Assembly: GCA_025362585.1 (NCBI GenBank)
Contig: JANYFR010000062.1
Location: forward strand, 1-51,348
DNA from: Acidimicrobiales bacterium
GTDB lineage: Bacteria > Actinomycetota > Acidimicrobiia > Acidimicrobiales > RAAP-2
Length of the DNA: 51,348 nucleotides
Reading direction: 5' to 3'
Below the pieces are notes generated by a model that had not been told where the DNA came from, ran no database searches, and worked only from the letters and a program-made list of their open reading frames with translations. This document shows positions 44,533-51,348 of this stretch, piece by piece (position 1 is the first letter of the stretch; every line of letters starts with the position of its first letter). Both the position numbers and the translations under genes were made by a program.

Positions 44533-44589
44533 CGGTGACCAGCATTGGTGGAGTACGCAACTAACGTTGCGGGCTGGAAATCTAGGGCC

Positions 44590-45410
44590 ATGACGACAAG
44601 GTCCAAATCAGTAATGTTCGAAGAAATTCGCAAAGCCCACTTCGGTCGATGAGGTTTCCATCCGAGCTCTCGCCGAGCAATACGGCGTTCACCGACGAAC
44701 GGTTCGTCAAGCGTTGGTGAGTGCGGTGCCACCGTCCAGGGCTTCGACTGAGCGAACCTCCCCGGTGCTCGGGCGCTGGATCCCAGTCATTGACGGGTGG
44801 CTCGAGGCGGATAAGTCTGCACCGAAGAAGCAGCGCCACACCGCGCGACGAGTCTTTCAACGACTCGTGGAAGAGCACGACGCTGAGATCTCGGAGTCGA
44901 CGGTTCGACGCTACGTCGCAGAGGCGAAAAGAAGGCGCGCCTTCGGCGTTCCCCGGGTCATCGTTCCCCAGTCGCACCCCTTGGGTGATGAGGCCGAAGT
45001 CGACTTCGGCCAGTTCTCCTTCGTGCTCGAAGGTGTCATGGTGGAGGCCTGGATGTTCGTGATGCGCCGCTCGGCCAGTGGTCGAGCCTTCCACTTCGTC
45101 TCATACAACCAGGCCCAAGAGGTCTTCATCGAGGGCCACGTGCGCGCCTTCGAGCACTTCGCCGGCGTGCCCACTCGCGTGCGCTACGACAACTTAAAGA
45201 CCGCCGTGGTGCGCGTCTTGAAGGGTTGCAGTTGCGTCGAGTCCGAGCGCTTCACGCAGCTGCGCAGTGACCACCTCTTCGACGCCTTCTTCTGCCTGGC
45301 GGGCGTCGAGGGCGCGCACGAAAAAGGAGGCGTCGAAGGCGAGATCGGCCGTTTTCGCCGTCGCCACTTCGTGCCGCTGCCGAGCGTCGCGAGTCTCAGC
45401 GAACTGCAGG
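44590..45410 (+). pseudogene. istA: IS21-family transposase IstA, frameshifted and truncated
   Basis: ATG 44590 opens MTTRSKSVMFEEIRKAHFGR and stops at 44650-44652. The continuation VDEVSIRALAEQYGVHRRTVRQALVSAVPP is in another frame, so one base was gained or lost near 44647. The second frame then runs through the helix-turn-helix and the DDE core: EVDFGQFSF, VRYDNLKTAVV and EKGGVEGEIGRFRRRHFVPLP. Similarity ends near residue SLSEL, about 45410, and the last ~30 codons of the frame are unrelated. The rest of istA and the whole istB are missing, so the element is dead. Confidence 0.8.
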
Positions 45411-45787
45411 TACCCGCCGTCAGGACAAACGCGCACGGAGGCAACCGGACGGACTCGGCTGAAATCGTGTGCGGTCCCCTCGTCATGTGCGGCACCTAAC
45501 AGAAGAGGACGAACTGTCTCCTGAAGATTGCGCCTGCGTGACTTTTTTTCAAGGGGGTGAAAGTATTTTGACGTCGGAACTTCAGCGCTTTTGATTCATC
45601 TAGGTGGAGCTCGAGGTGGGGGCGCAGCTGTGTTTCCGTGAGCGTTAAGTGGGAAGTAGCACGCCATGAGGGGCTGGACTGAGAGTGACTCACGGTTGCG
45701 GTCGAAGCCAAAATGCCACTGCCCCCTCCTTATGCTCTCATCAAGGGTTCGAAATCAAATTCCGCCGAGGTAGGATATGATTTGAAA

Positions 45788-47119
45788 GTGGCTCAGTCGT
45801 CGTCGTCCTCGGAGCGTTTAGAGCGGCGAACTCGTATTGATACGTTGCGGGACGTCCTCACGACTCTCCATTTGATTCGTATGGCGAAGATGATCGATCG
45901 ATCGATTCGCCGCCTCTCATTCTCTGGTGTGAAGTTCCTGCGTTCCTTAGCGCGAACGCCGATCGTCGGACGGGGATTCGATCCCTTGTTGGCCCGTGTC
46001 GATACGTACGACGTCTTCCATTTTGAGTTGGAGGAAGTGCTCAGGGTATGTACTTTGTTTGCTGGGTCCAATGTCCCCTTCTGGGTGGCTGGAGGATGGG
46101 GGTTGGACGCTCTGGTTGGCTGTCAAACTCGTCGCCACCGCGATCTGGATCTTGTAGTGCATCCTTTTCACGAGAATTTGCCAAAAGTGGGGGAGTTGCT
46201 TACGAGTCTTGGTTATGAGCGCACAACGCCGCTCGGCGGCACAGAGTGGTTCCCCAATGCCGAGGTCTACGTAGATAAGCATGGCCATGACGTGCAAGTG
46301 CTCGATATCAACTGGGAGTTATTGAACGCAATCGAAAAGTTGCTCGGCACCGAAACGCAGCTGTTGCTGGCACGGTTGACGGCGGTAGGCACACTCGATA
46401 ACGTGGTGGTACCGGCGCTGTCGCTGGTGGCCCAACAGCTATTCCACCTTGGCTATCCACCGCGTCCAGAGGAGTCGCATGCCGAGGACATCGTTCGACT
46501 GATTTCCATGCAGCAACACGGATCGATCAATCCGATGCATCACCTTGGCGAATATTCGCGGGGAGAATCGCGTCAACCCTCGACGCTCCTACTTGTTCCG
46601 ATTTTTGCGTTCCCACCTGATCTTTGGAGACTTTGCAGGCTGTACCACAACGACCTCATGGTGCCACCCCACGTCACACTGGCTATCCCGTTCATGGCGC
46701 TTGAAACAGTGGACGACGAGGTGGTCCAACGCCTGACGAAACTATTCGATGCAACACCTCAGTTCGATTTTGAACTCAATGCGGTCCGGTGGTTTAACCG
46801 TGATGTTGTCTACTTCGAGCCCACCAACGCCGCAACCTTCCGTTCGATTACCGAACGACTACAACACGAGTTTCCGGACTTTGACCCATACGGCGGCGCC
46901 TTCGACGAAGTCATACCGCACGTCACCCTCTCGGAACACGGTTCGCTCGCTGACCGACGCATTATTGGCCGTTTGGCTCCGCGATTTGCCCCGATATCGA
47001 CGAAGGCGTCACACGCGTGGCTAATGAGTAACGAACGAAGTAATGATGAGTGGTCCTTGATCAAAGTCTTTCATTTGGGATCGCCGCAAAAATTGCAACT
47101 TCGAACTCCAGAGAAGTGA
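45788..47119 (+). CDS. Nucleotidyltransferase-2H phosphoesterase fusion protein
   Basis: A 443-residue protein from GTG 45788. The frame is open from ATG 45713, but the shorter start matches the N-terminus of the remnant at 42266. Residues 90-180 are a lincosamide/aminoglycoside-type nucleotidyltransferase: VAGGWGLDALVGCQTRRHRDLDLV with catalytic Asp119/Asp121 and a further Asp in HDVQVLDINW. Residues 265-430 look like the 2H (LigT/2'-5' RNA ligase-like) fold with two H-x-T-x motifs, PPHVTLAIPF (His295) and IPHVTLSEHG (His378). Each half keeps its catalytic residues. The substrate is unknown; the N-terminal 80 residues are an added helical region. Confidence 0.75.
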   Translation: MAQSSSSSERLERRTRIDTLRDVLTTLHLIRMAKMIDRSIRRLSFSGVKFLRSLARTPIVGRGFDPLLARVDTYDVFHFELEEVLRVCTLFAGSNVPFWVAGGWGLDALVGCQTRRHRDLDLVVHPFHENLPKVGELLTSLGYERTTPLGGTEWFPNAEVYVDKHGHDVQVLDINWELLNAIEKLLGTETQLLLARLTAVGTLDNVVVPALSLVAQQLFHLGYPPRPEESHAEDIVRLISMQQHGSINPMHHLGEYSRGESRQPSTLLLVPIFAFPPDLWRLCRLYHNDLMVPPHVTLAIPFMALETVDDEVVQRLTKLFDATPQFDFELNAVRWFNRDVVYFEPTNAATFRSITERLQHEFPDFDPYGGAFDEVIPHVTLSEHGSLADRRIIGRLAPRFAPISTKASHAWLMSNERSNDEWSLIKVFHLGSPQKLQLRTPEK

Positions 47120-47128
47120 GGGGAGTGC

Positions 47129-47156
47129 CGAATCGATTCGAATCTTGGTATTCGAA
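47129..47156. promoter_or_regulatory. Overlapping palindromes after the nucleotidyltransferase gene
   Basis: CGAATCGATTCG at 47129-47140 is a perfect 12-bp palindrome. It overlaps the inverted repeat TTCGAAT-N6-ATTCGAA at 47137-47156. The pair lies ten bases after one gene and about 180 bp before the surface-protein start. It could be a regulator site for the latter or end the transcript of the former. There is no T-run. Confidence 0.35.
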
Positions 47157-47332
47157 CTTAAAGTGTGCTCGCATCGATTGAGTTGTAATATTTTTGTAAC
47201 ATTGAAGACTGTTTACCGATGCACGGGCGCTAATTGATTACCATACGGCGAACACCGTCATCAGGATATGTATTGTAGTCTTCCCTGAGTAAACTAATGG
47301 ATTCTTTACTTTTCCCCTCGAGGAGGACTTCA

Positions 47333-49897
47333 ATGAAAAGCGACCACGGGACACTCGGTGGAATCGTTCGGACTGCGTCAGCGTCCCTCATGCTCGTCAC
47401 GTTAATGTCGTCGATTCTGGCCGTCGGGCTGCCCAGTTTTGCCGGAGCGGACACGGTCACGGGAACTATTTCGGTTAATACCAGTCCCCTCGACGTTGCC
47501 GTGAATGCGGCGGGAACAGTTGCGTACATCGCCAACTCCGGTGCTGACAATATCTCGGTAGTCGACTTGACCACCAAAACCGTCACTTCAACGATCTCGC
47601 TTCCCGCCGGTTCTGGGCCAAGTCGGATTGTCATCGACGGTTCCGGCACCTATGCGTACGTCTCGGACTTCACCTCCGGCAATGTCTCGCAGATTCAATT
47701 GTCTACCAACACGGTCACCGGAACCGTAGGTTTGCCCGCGGGCTCGAAGCCCGAGCAGATTGCTGTGACGTCTTCCGATCTTTACGTGACCGATCGCGGC
47801 ACGAACAGTATCTCGGTAATCGCGCTACCTGGTCTTACACTCACCACACCCCTTACACCCGGCAACGGCCCGGAAGGAATCGTTTTGATTGGGGCCAATG
47901 CATACGTAACGAACAGAACCGACGGGACCGTTTCGGTGATTACGGTGGCGACCAACTCCCTCGTCACGACCATCCCCGTGGGCACCGCACCTAGTCGTAT
48001 CGCCTCGAACCCTGCGGGCACCAACCTCTACGTCACCAATACTGCTAGCAATAACGTCTCGGTGATCCAGGTGTCCTCGAACACCGTCGTGGCGACCATA
48101 ACCGTCGGCACAATCCCTGATGCCGTTGCTATCGACCCCACCAACACCTTTGCCTTTGTGTCGGACTCTGGGGCGACCCCCAACGTTTCGGTTATCCAGA
48201 TTTCGAGCAATACGGTCATCCAAACGGTGACCGTTGGTAATGCACCCGAGGGAATCGCGGTCAATCCGGCGAGTACCACCGCCTACGTTGCCAATTTAAG
48301 TTCCAATAACGTCTCGGTAATCGATTTCACGAATTACACCGTCACTTTTAGCGCGAATCTCGGCACGGGAACTATGGCGAACGAGACCAGTAGCGTGCCA
48401 AAGAATCTGACCGCGAATACCTTCACTCGCGCGGGCTACACCTTCGCTGGGTGGAATACTGCGGCCAACGGCTCGGGTACGGCCTACGCCAACAACGCCA
48501 ACTACGCCTTCAGCGCAAACGTCACCCTTTACGCTCAATGGACAGCTAATGCCAGCGATGCCTTCAGTTACGCCGCTGGAGGCGGCACAGGTACGGCACC
48601 GGCTTCGGGCTCTGGCCTTAACGGCACCACGATCACATTGGCCGCGAATACCTTTACTCGCACGGGCTTCACCTTTACCGGGTGGAACGACGGCACGACC
48701 ACGTACGCTGCGGGCGCTACGTACACTCTCGCCAGCGCGGGCGCAGCTATCATCTTCACCGCCCAATGGACGCCAGTCGTCGGAACATTTACGGTCACCT
48801 TTAACAACAATGGGGGCCAAGGTTCGCTTGCTAATCAGACGGCCAGTTCTCCAACAGCGCTTTCACTCTTTCAGACCGGCAACATGACCCAGACCAACTC
48901 GTATTTCACTGGATGGAATACTGCTGCCAATGGGTCAGGAACTGTCTACTACGACGGTGCGATCTATCCCTTCACCGCGAACACCACGCTGTACGCGCAA
49001 TGGCAAGCGTCCTTTATCGCTCCTCCGTTGATGACCCTTGGCGTCACGGCTGCGAGTGGCACGGTGAGCTACGGGAGTCCCTTTACACCAAGCGCCACCG
49101 TGAGCGCGGGACTGGCCGCCGGTGACACTGCCGTGGTTACGGGCACTACATTCACTTACACCGGAACGGGTGCGACTACGTACGCGGCATCCACCACCGC
49201 GCCAACCGCCGCGGGTACCTATTCGGTGAAGCCTTCCGGCGCGACGGTCACCGTGACCCCGACGGCCGATCAGGGCAAGTATTCAACGACCTACGCCTAT
49301 GTCTCGGGTGCCCTAACAATTAATGGGGCCCCGCTGACCGTAACGGAGGGGAATATCAGTGTCAAGTCTGGCGCTGCCGTCACGCCGAGCGCAACTGTCA
49401 GCGGCATGGTTGGCACCGACAGTGCCGCGGTATCAACCGCCACCTACACGTACACCGGTTCCGGATCAACGACGTATCCCGCGTCGACCACCGCCCCCAC
49501 GACCGCCGGGACGTACTCCATCACGCCGTCCGCCGCCACGGTGGTCGTGTCGCCTGTCGCCGACGCTTCCAACTACGGACTTACTTACACCTACGTACCA
49601 GGAACATTAATGATCGCGGCCGTAGCGAAGCCTCCCGTCGTTCTTCACGCCACCCACATCACGGGTGTCATCTACCATGGGCATCGCGTGAAAGTGACGA
49701 TTGACGGTGCCGGTTTCTCCGGTCGACCGAAGGTCACGAGCAATTCACGGGGAACCGTTGTGGTGGTGTCGAAGGTGACGGGAAGTCAACTAACCGTCTG
49801 GGTGAAGGTTCCAAGCTCAACGCGACCAGGACACGCCGTCTTCACCATCCGTTTGGCGAACGGGAAATCGTGCAGGATCGGCTACGTAATTAAGTAG
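47333..49897 (+). CDS. Surface protein: YVTN beta-propeller, InlB-like and MBG-like repeats
   Basis: An 854-residue exported protein from ATG 47333, preceded by GAGGAGG at 47320-47326. A signal peptide (SASLMLVTLMSSILAVGLPSFAGA) is followed by about seven YVTN-type blades up to residue ~335 (units like NTVVATITVG and NNVSVI). Three InlB B/Flg_new repeats follow at about 337-405, 406-480 and 486-560 (FAGWNTAANGSGTAY and LYAQW). Then come two MBG-like repeats at 562-765 (TYTGTGATTYAASTTAPTAAGTYSV), and a C-terminal IPT-like domain ending in FTIRLANGKSCRIGYVIK. Likely an adhesin or matrix protein. No LPxTG anchor is present. Confidence 0.82.
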   Translation: MKSDHGTLGGIVRTASASLMLVTLMSSILAVGLPSFAGADTVTGTISVNTSPLDVAVNAAGTVAYIANSGADNISVVDLTTKTVTSTISLPAGSGPSRIVIDGSGTYAYVSDFTSGNVSQIQLSTNTVTGTVGLPAGSKPEQIAVTSSDLYVTDRGTNSISVIALPGLTLTTPLTPGNGPEGIVLIGANAYVTNRTDGTVSVITVATNSLVTTIPVGTAPSRIASNPAGTNLYVTNTASNNVSVIQVSSNTVVATITVGTIPDAVAIDPTNTFAFVSDSGATPNVSVIQISSNTVIQTVTVGNAPEGIAVNPASTTAYVANLSSNNVSVIDFTNYTVTFSANLGTGTMANETSSVPKNLTANTFTRAGYTFAGWNTAANGSGTAYANNANYAFSANVTLYAQWTANASDAFSYAAGGGTGTAPASGSGLNGTTITLAANTFTRTGFTFTGWNDGTTTYAAGATYTLASAGAAIIFTAQWTPVVGTFTVTFNNNGGQGSLANQTASSPTALSLFQTGNMTQTNSYFTGWNTAANGSGTVYYDGAIYPFTANTTLYAQWQASFIAPPLMTLGVTAASGTVSYGSPFTPSATVSAGLAAGDTAVVTGTTFTYTGTGATTYAASTTAPTAAGTYSVKPSGATVTVTPTADQGKYSTTYAYVSGALTINGAPLTVTEGNISVKSGAAVTPSATVSGMVGTDSAAVSTATYTYTGSGSTTYPASTTAPTTAGTYSITPSAATVVVSPVADASNYGLTYTYVPGTLMIAAVAKPPVVLHATHITGVIYHGHRVKVTIDGAGFSGRPKVTSNSRGTVVVVSKVTGSQLTVWVKVPSSTRPGHAVFTIRLANGKSCRIGYVIK

Positions 49898-49908
49898 ATG
49901 GAACTCAC

Positions 49909-49942
49909 AATCGCCCCGTCAGCATCCGCTGATGGGGCGATT
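49909..49942 (+). terminator. Hairpin terminator after the surface-protein gene
   Basis: AATCGCCCCGTCAGC and GCTGATGGGGCGATT form a 15-bp stem with one G-T pair and a four-base loop, eleven bases after the stop codon. There is no T-run after it. The stable, gene-end position makes a transcription terminator the best reading. Confidence 0.6.
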
Positions 49943-50246
49943 GGGACTTCCAAGAGCTCATTCGCGACAATGTGAGCTGAGCGAGGTGCAATAGTCCCGC
50001 ACGATGTCGCAAATTTGGTGTTGAATTCAGTACAATTCTCGCGTTCTCCTTCGACAGAACGATTAAGACCGGGCCCGAGCGCCCAGCGCTTGGCCACGCG
50101 CTGAGGTCGGGGATTAAATGATTTTTCACATCTGCTCGTGTGAAAGGCAGTATCGATGAGGTGGTTACCGACGCTATCTGTCGTGGGCCCCAAACTTCGG
50201 ATGCGACATGCGAAGGGAAAAATGCTGATTCTCTTTTCGTCGTACC
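49943..50246. other. AT-richer gene-free stretch
   Basis: About 300 bp between the terminator and the IS3 remnant. Frames on both strands lack family resemblance. TACAAT at 50031-50036 could be a -10 element but has no -35 partner. Nothing else is seen. Confidence 0.3.
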
Positions 50247-50515
50247 TGACCTTTCCCCCACTTGCCGGACACCTCGTGTAGGAGGTGGTCATGGCAGTTA
50301 TGAGTACAGAGACAGGGCGTCCACCAGGGCGTCGAGGTCGCTATTCGAAAGAGTTTGGTCGCGACGCCGCGGCGTGGATTCTGGACCAGCGTCGCAGCGT
50401 CGCTGACGTTGCCCGAGAGCTGGGGGTTGTGGAACAGACCCTTGGCAACTGGGTCCGCCAGGAACGAATCGATCGCGGCGAAAAAGAGGGGACGTCGAGC
50501 GACCTGCGGGCCGAG
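50247..50515 (+). pseudogene. IS3-family orfA remnant
   Basis: ATG 50291 with GGAGG at 50281-50285 starts a transposase OrfA with helix-turn-helix (HTH_Tnp_1): RYSKEFGRDAAAWILD, then RRSVADVARELGVVEQTLGNWVRQERIDRG. The usual continuation (leucine zipper and the orfB integrase) is missing: similarity ends at SDLRAEN, near 50515. The stretch from TGACC at 50247, including CCCCCACTTGCC, looks like the left inverted repeat of the element. The remnant now abuts the PIG-L gene in a different frame. Confidence 0.65.
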
Positions 50516-50525
50516 AACACGCGAC

Positions 50526-51206
50526 ATTCCCACCCAGTCGCCCGTGTTGGTCGTATCGACACATTTGGACGACGCCTTTCTTTCGTGCGCTCAATTCATT
50601 CATTCAAGCCCCAACACGACCGTGGTCACGGTGCTGGCTGGTGCCCCGACCAAGAATCATGAGGGGTACAACAGCAAGACCACCGGAGCATCGTTTGCCC
50701 CTGACGCCATTGGGATACGCCGGGCGGAAGATGCCCGCGCCATGTCCCAACTTGGAGCCAACTTCGTGTGGCTCGAACTTTTCGACAACGACTATCTCGA
50801 AGTCAATCATGGCGGGCGCGATGAAGGAGAGATTCTGGAGGCGATACGTCGAGTCCTGGACGACGTGGCGCCGCGTTCGGTCCTGTCTCCGCTGGGCTTG
50901 GTTCACTCGGATCATTTGGCCGTCAGCAACGCGAGTCTCGAGCTCGCTCGAGAGTTCTCGTCCGATTGGTATCTCAATATGGATATGCCCTACGGTCAGG
51001 CCATGCGCGAGACGGTCCCCGAGCGCATTCGCGACGTGGAGCGCGCTACCGTGTTGGAAGCACTGGAACCGTTCGTCGGCAACGCCGCGATCAAGCGGCC
51101 GGCCATGAGGACCTACGCGTCGCAGTACGGGCCAACGAAACGTGCTCATCGGCCGGGCTTTCGCTCAGCCATGAAGGAGGCTGAGCGATATTGGAAGGTC
51201 GTCTGA
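50526..51206 (+). CDS. PIG-L family deacetylase, 5' end disrupted
   Basis: About 226 residues of an LmbE/PIG-L zinc deacetylase: PVLVVSTHLDDAFLSCAQFI carries the metal-binding H-x-DD, and LVHSDHLAVSNASLEL the second histidine. The family removes N-acetyl groups from GlcNAc-type sugars. No ATG is available: the frame runs upstream into the IS3 remnant, and the first plausible codons are GTG 50544 and TTG 50547, only a few residues before the active site. The original start seems to have been replaced by the insertion, so expression is doubtful. It may have belonged to the glycan island. Confidence 0.7.
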   Translation: MPTQSPVLVVSTHLDDAFLSCAQFIHSSPNTTVVTVLAGAPTKNHEGYNSKTTGASFAPDAIGIRRAEDARAMSQLGANFVWLELFDNDYLEVNHGGRDEGEILEAIRRVLDDVAPRSVLSPLGLVHSDHLAVSNASLELAREFSSDWYLNMDMPYGQAMRETVPERIRDVERATVLEALEPFVGNAAIKRPAMRTYASQYGPTKRAHRPGFRSAMKEAERYWKVV

Positions 51207-51348
51207 CCCACGGCGCCCAGGAAGCGGTGCACTGCATCACGAAGTCGAACCAGACCGGTGGCCGACGTGGCCGTGCACCCTCACCGAGTGAGCTCTTCCG
51301 CGGAGCCGTGTGCTCATCTCGAAGCCCATCTGACCTTGCGTCGGCGAA
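51207..51348. other. Window end, nothing recognised
   Basis: About 140 bp after the deacetylase stop. No frame with family resemblance and no RNA fold is seen, but a gene could start here and continue outside the window. Confidence 0.3.

Noticed and set aside
50478-50486. A-rich slippery site in the IS3 remnant
   Set aside because: Only five A residues before G, and a -1 shift would not lead into the PIG-L frame.

Overview
The window looks like a piece of a moderately high-GC actinobacterial chromosome, most probably from the Acidimicrobiia or a relative. This is an inference from gene content, not from a marker gene: an F420-type LLM oxidoreductase, a DUF3052 protein, the ClpS-DUF2017 pair, an MpaB-type DUF2236 oxygenase, a soluble acyl-ACP desaturase, Tat-exported DUF1501 proteins and a two-subunit methylmalonyl-CoA mutase. 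Genes are packed tightly on both strands, GTG starts are common, and several convergent pairs share their stop codons. I found no rRNA, tRNA or CRISPR array.

Positions 1-26.9 kb are ordinary chromosomal genes. In order: a partial cupin gene, an LLM oxidoreductase, a secreted protein, DUF3052, a small membrane protein, an ABC-2 exporter (permease plus ATPase), an MFS transporter, an acyl-ACP desaturase, a PLDc_N-like membrane protein, an acyl-CoA synthetase, a NUDIX hydrolase, methylmalonate-semialdehyde dehydrogenase, an acyl-CoA thioesterase, ArfB, SurE, an aldose epimerase, an SDR, a DUF2236 oxygenase, ClpS and DUF2017. Then come two tandem copies of a DUF1800-DUF1501 gene pair, a split methylmalonyl-CoA mutase and a GalE-like epimerase. 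The theme is fatty-acid and propionate/valine metabolism plus housekeeping.

Positions 27-42 kb form a surface-glycan island. It holds three paralogous exported GH16-type glycosidases (one with a Thr/Pro linker, one with a C-terminal OmpA-like domain), several family-2 glycosyltransferases, a large GT-C-like membrane protein in an overlapping three-gene unit, and an operon of GT2, a GMC oxidoreductase with a four-cysteine motif, and an NAD-dependent epimerase. The likely job is building, modifying and trimming an extracellular or wall polysaccharide. The polymer cannot be named from the sequence.

Positions 42-51.3 kb are a rearranged accessory zone. It contains a truncated nucleotidyltransferase fused to the tail of a surface-protein gene, a second GT2 with the same N-terminal domain as the one at 31 kb, a frameshifted and truncated IS21 istA, and an intact gene joining a lincosamide-type nucleotidyltransferase domain to a 2H phosphoesterase domain. 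It continues with an 854-residue beta-propeller/InlB-repeat surface protein, and an IS3 orfA remnant fused upstream of a PIG-L deacetylase. The nucleotidyltransferase-2H protein and the GH16/GMC/GT glycan island are the best candidates for something undescribed.
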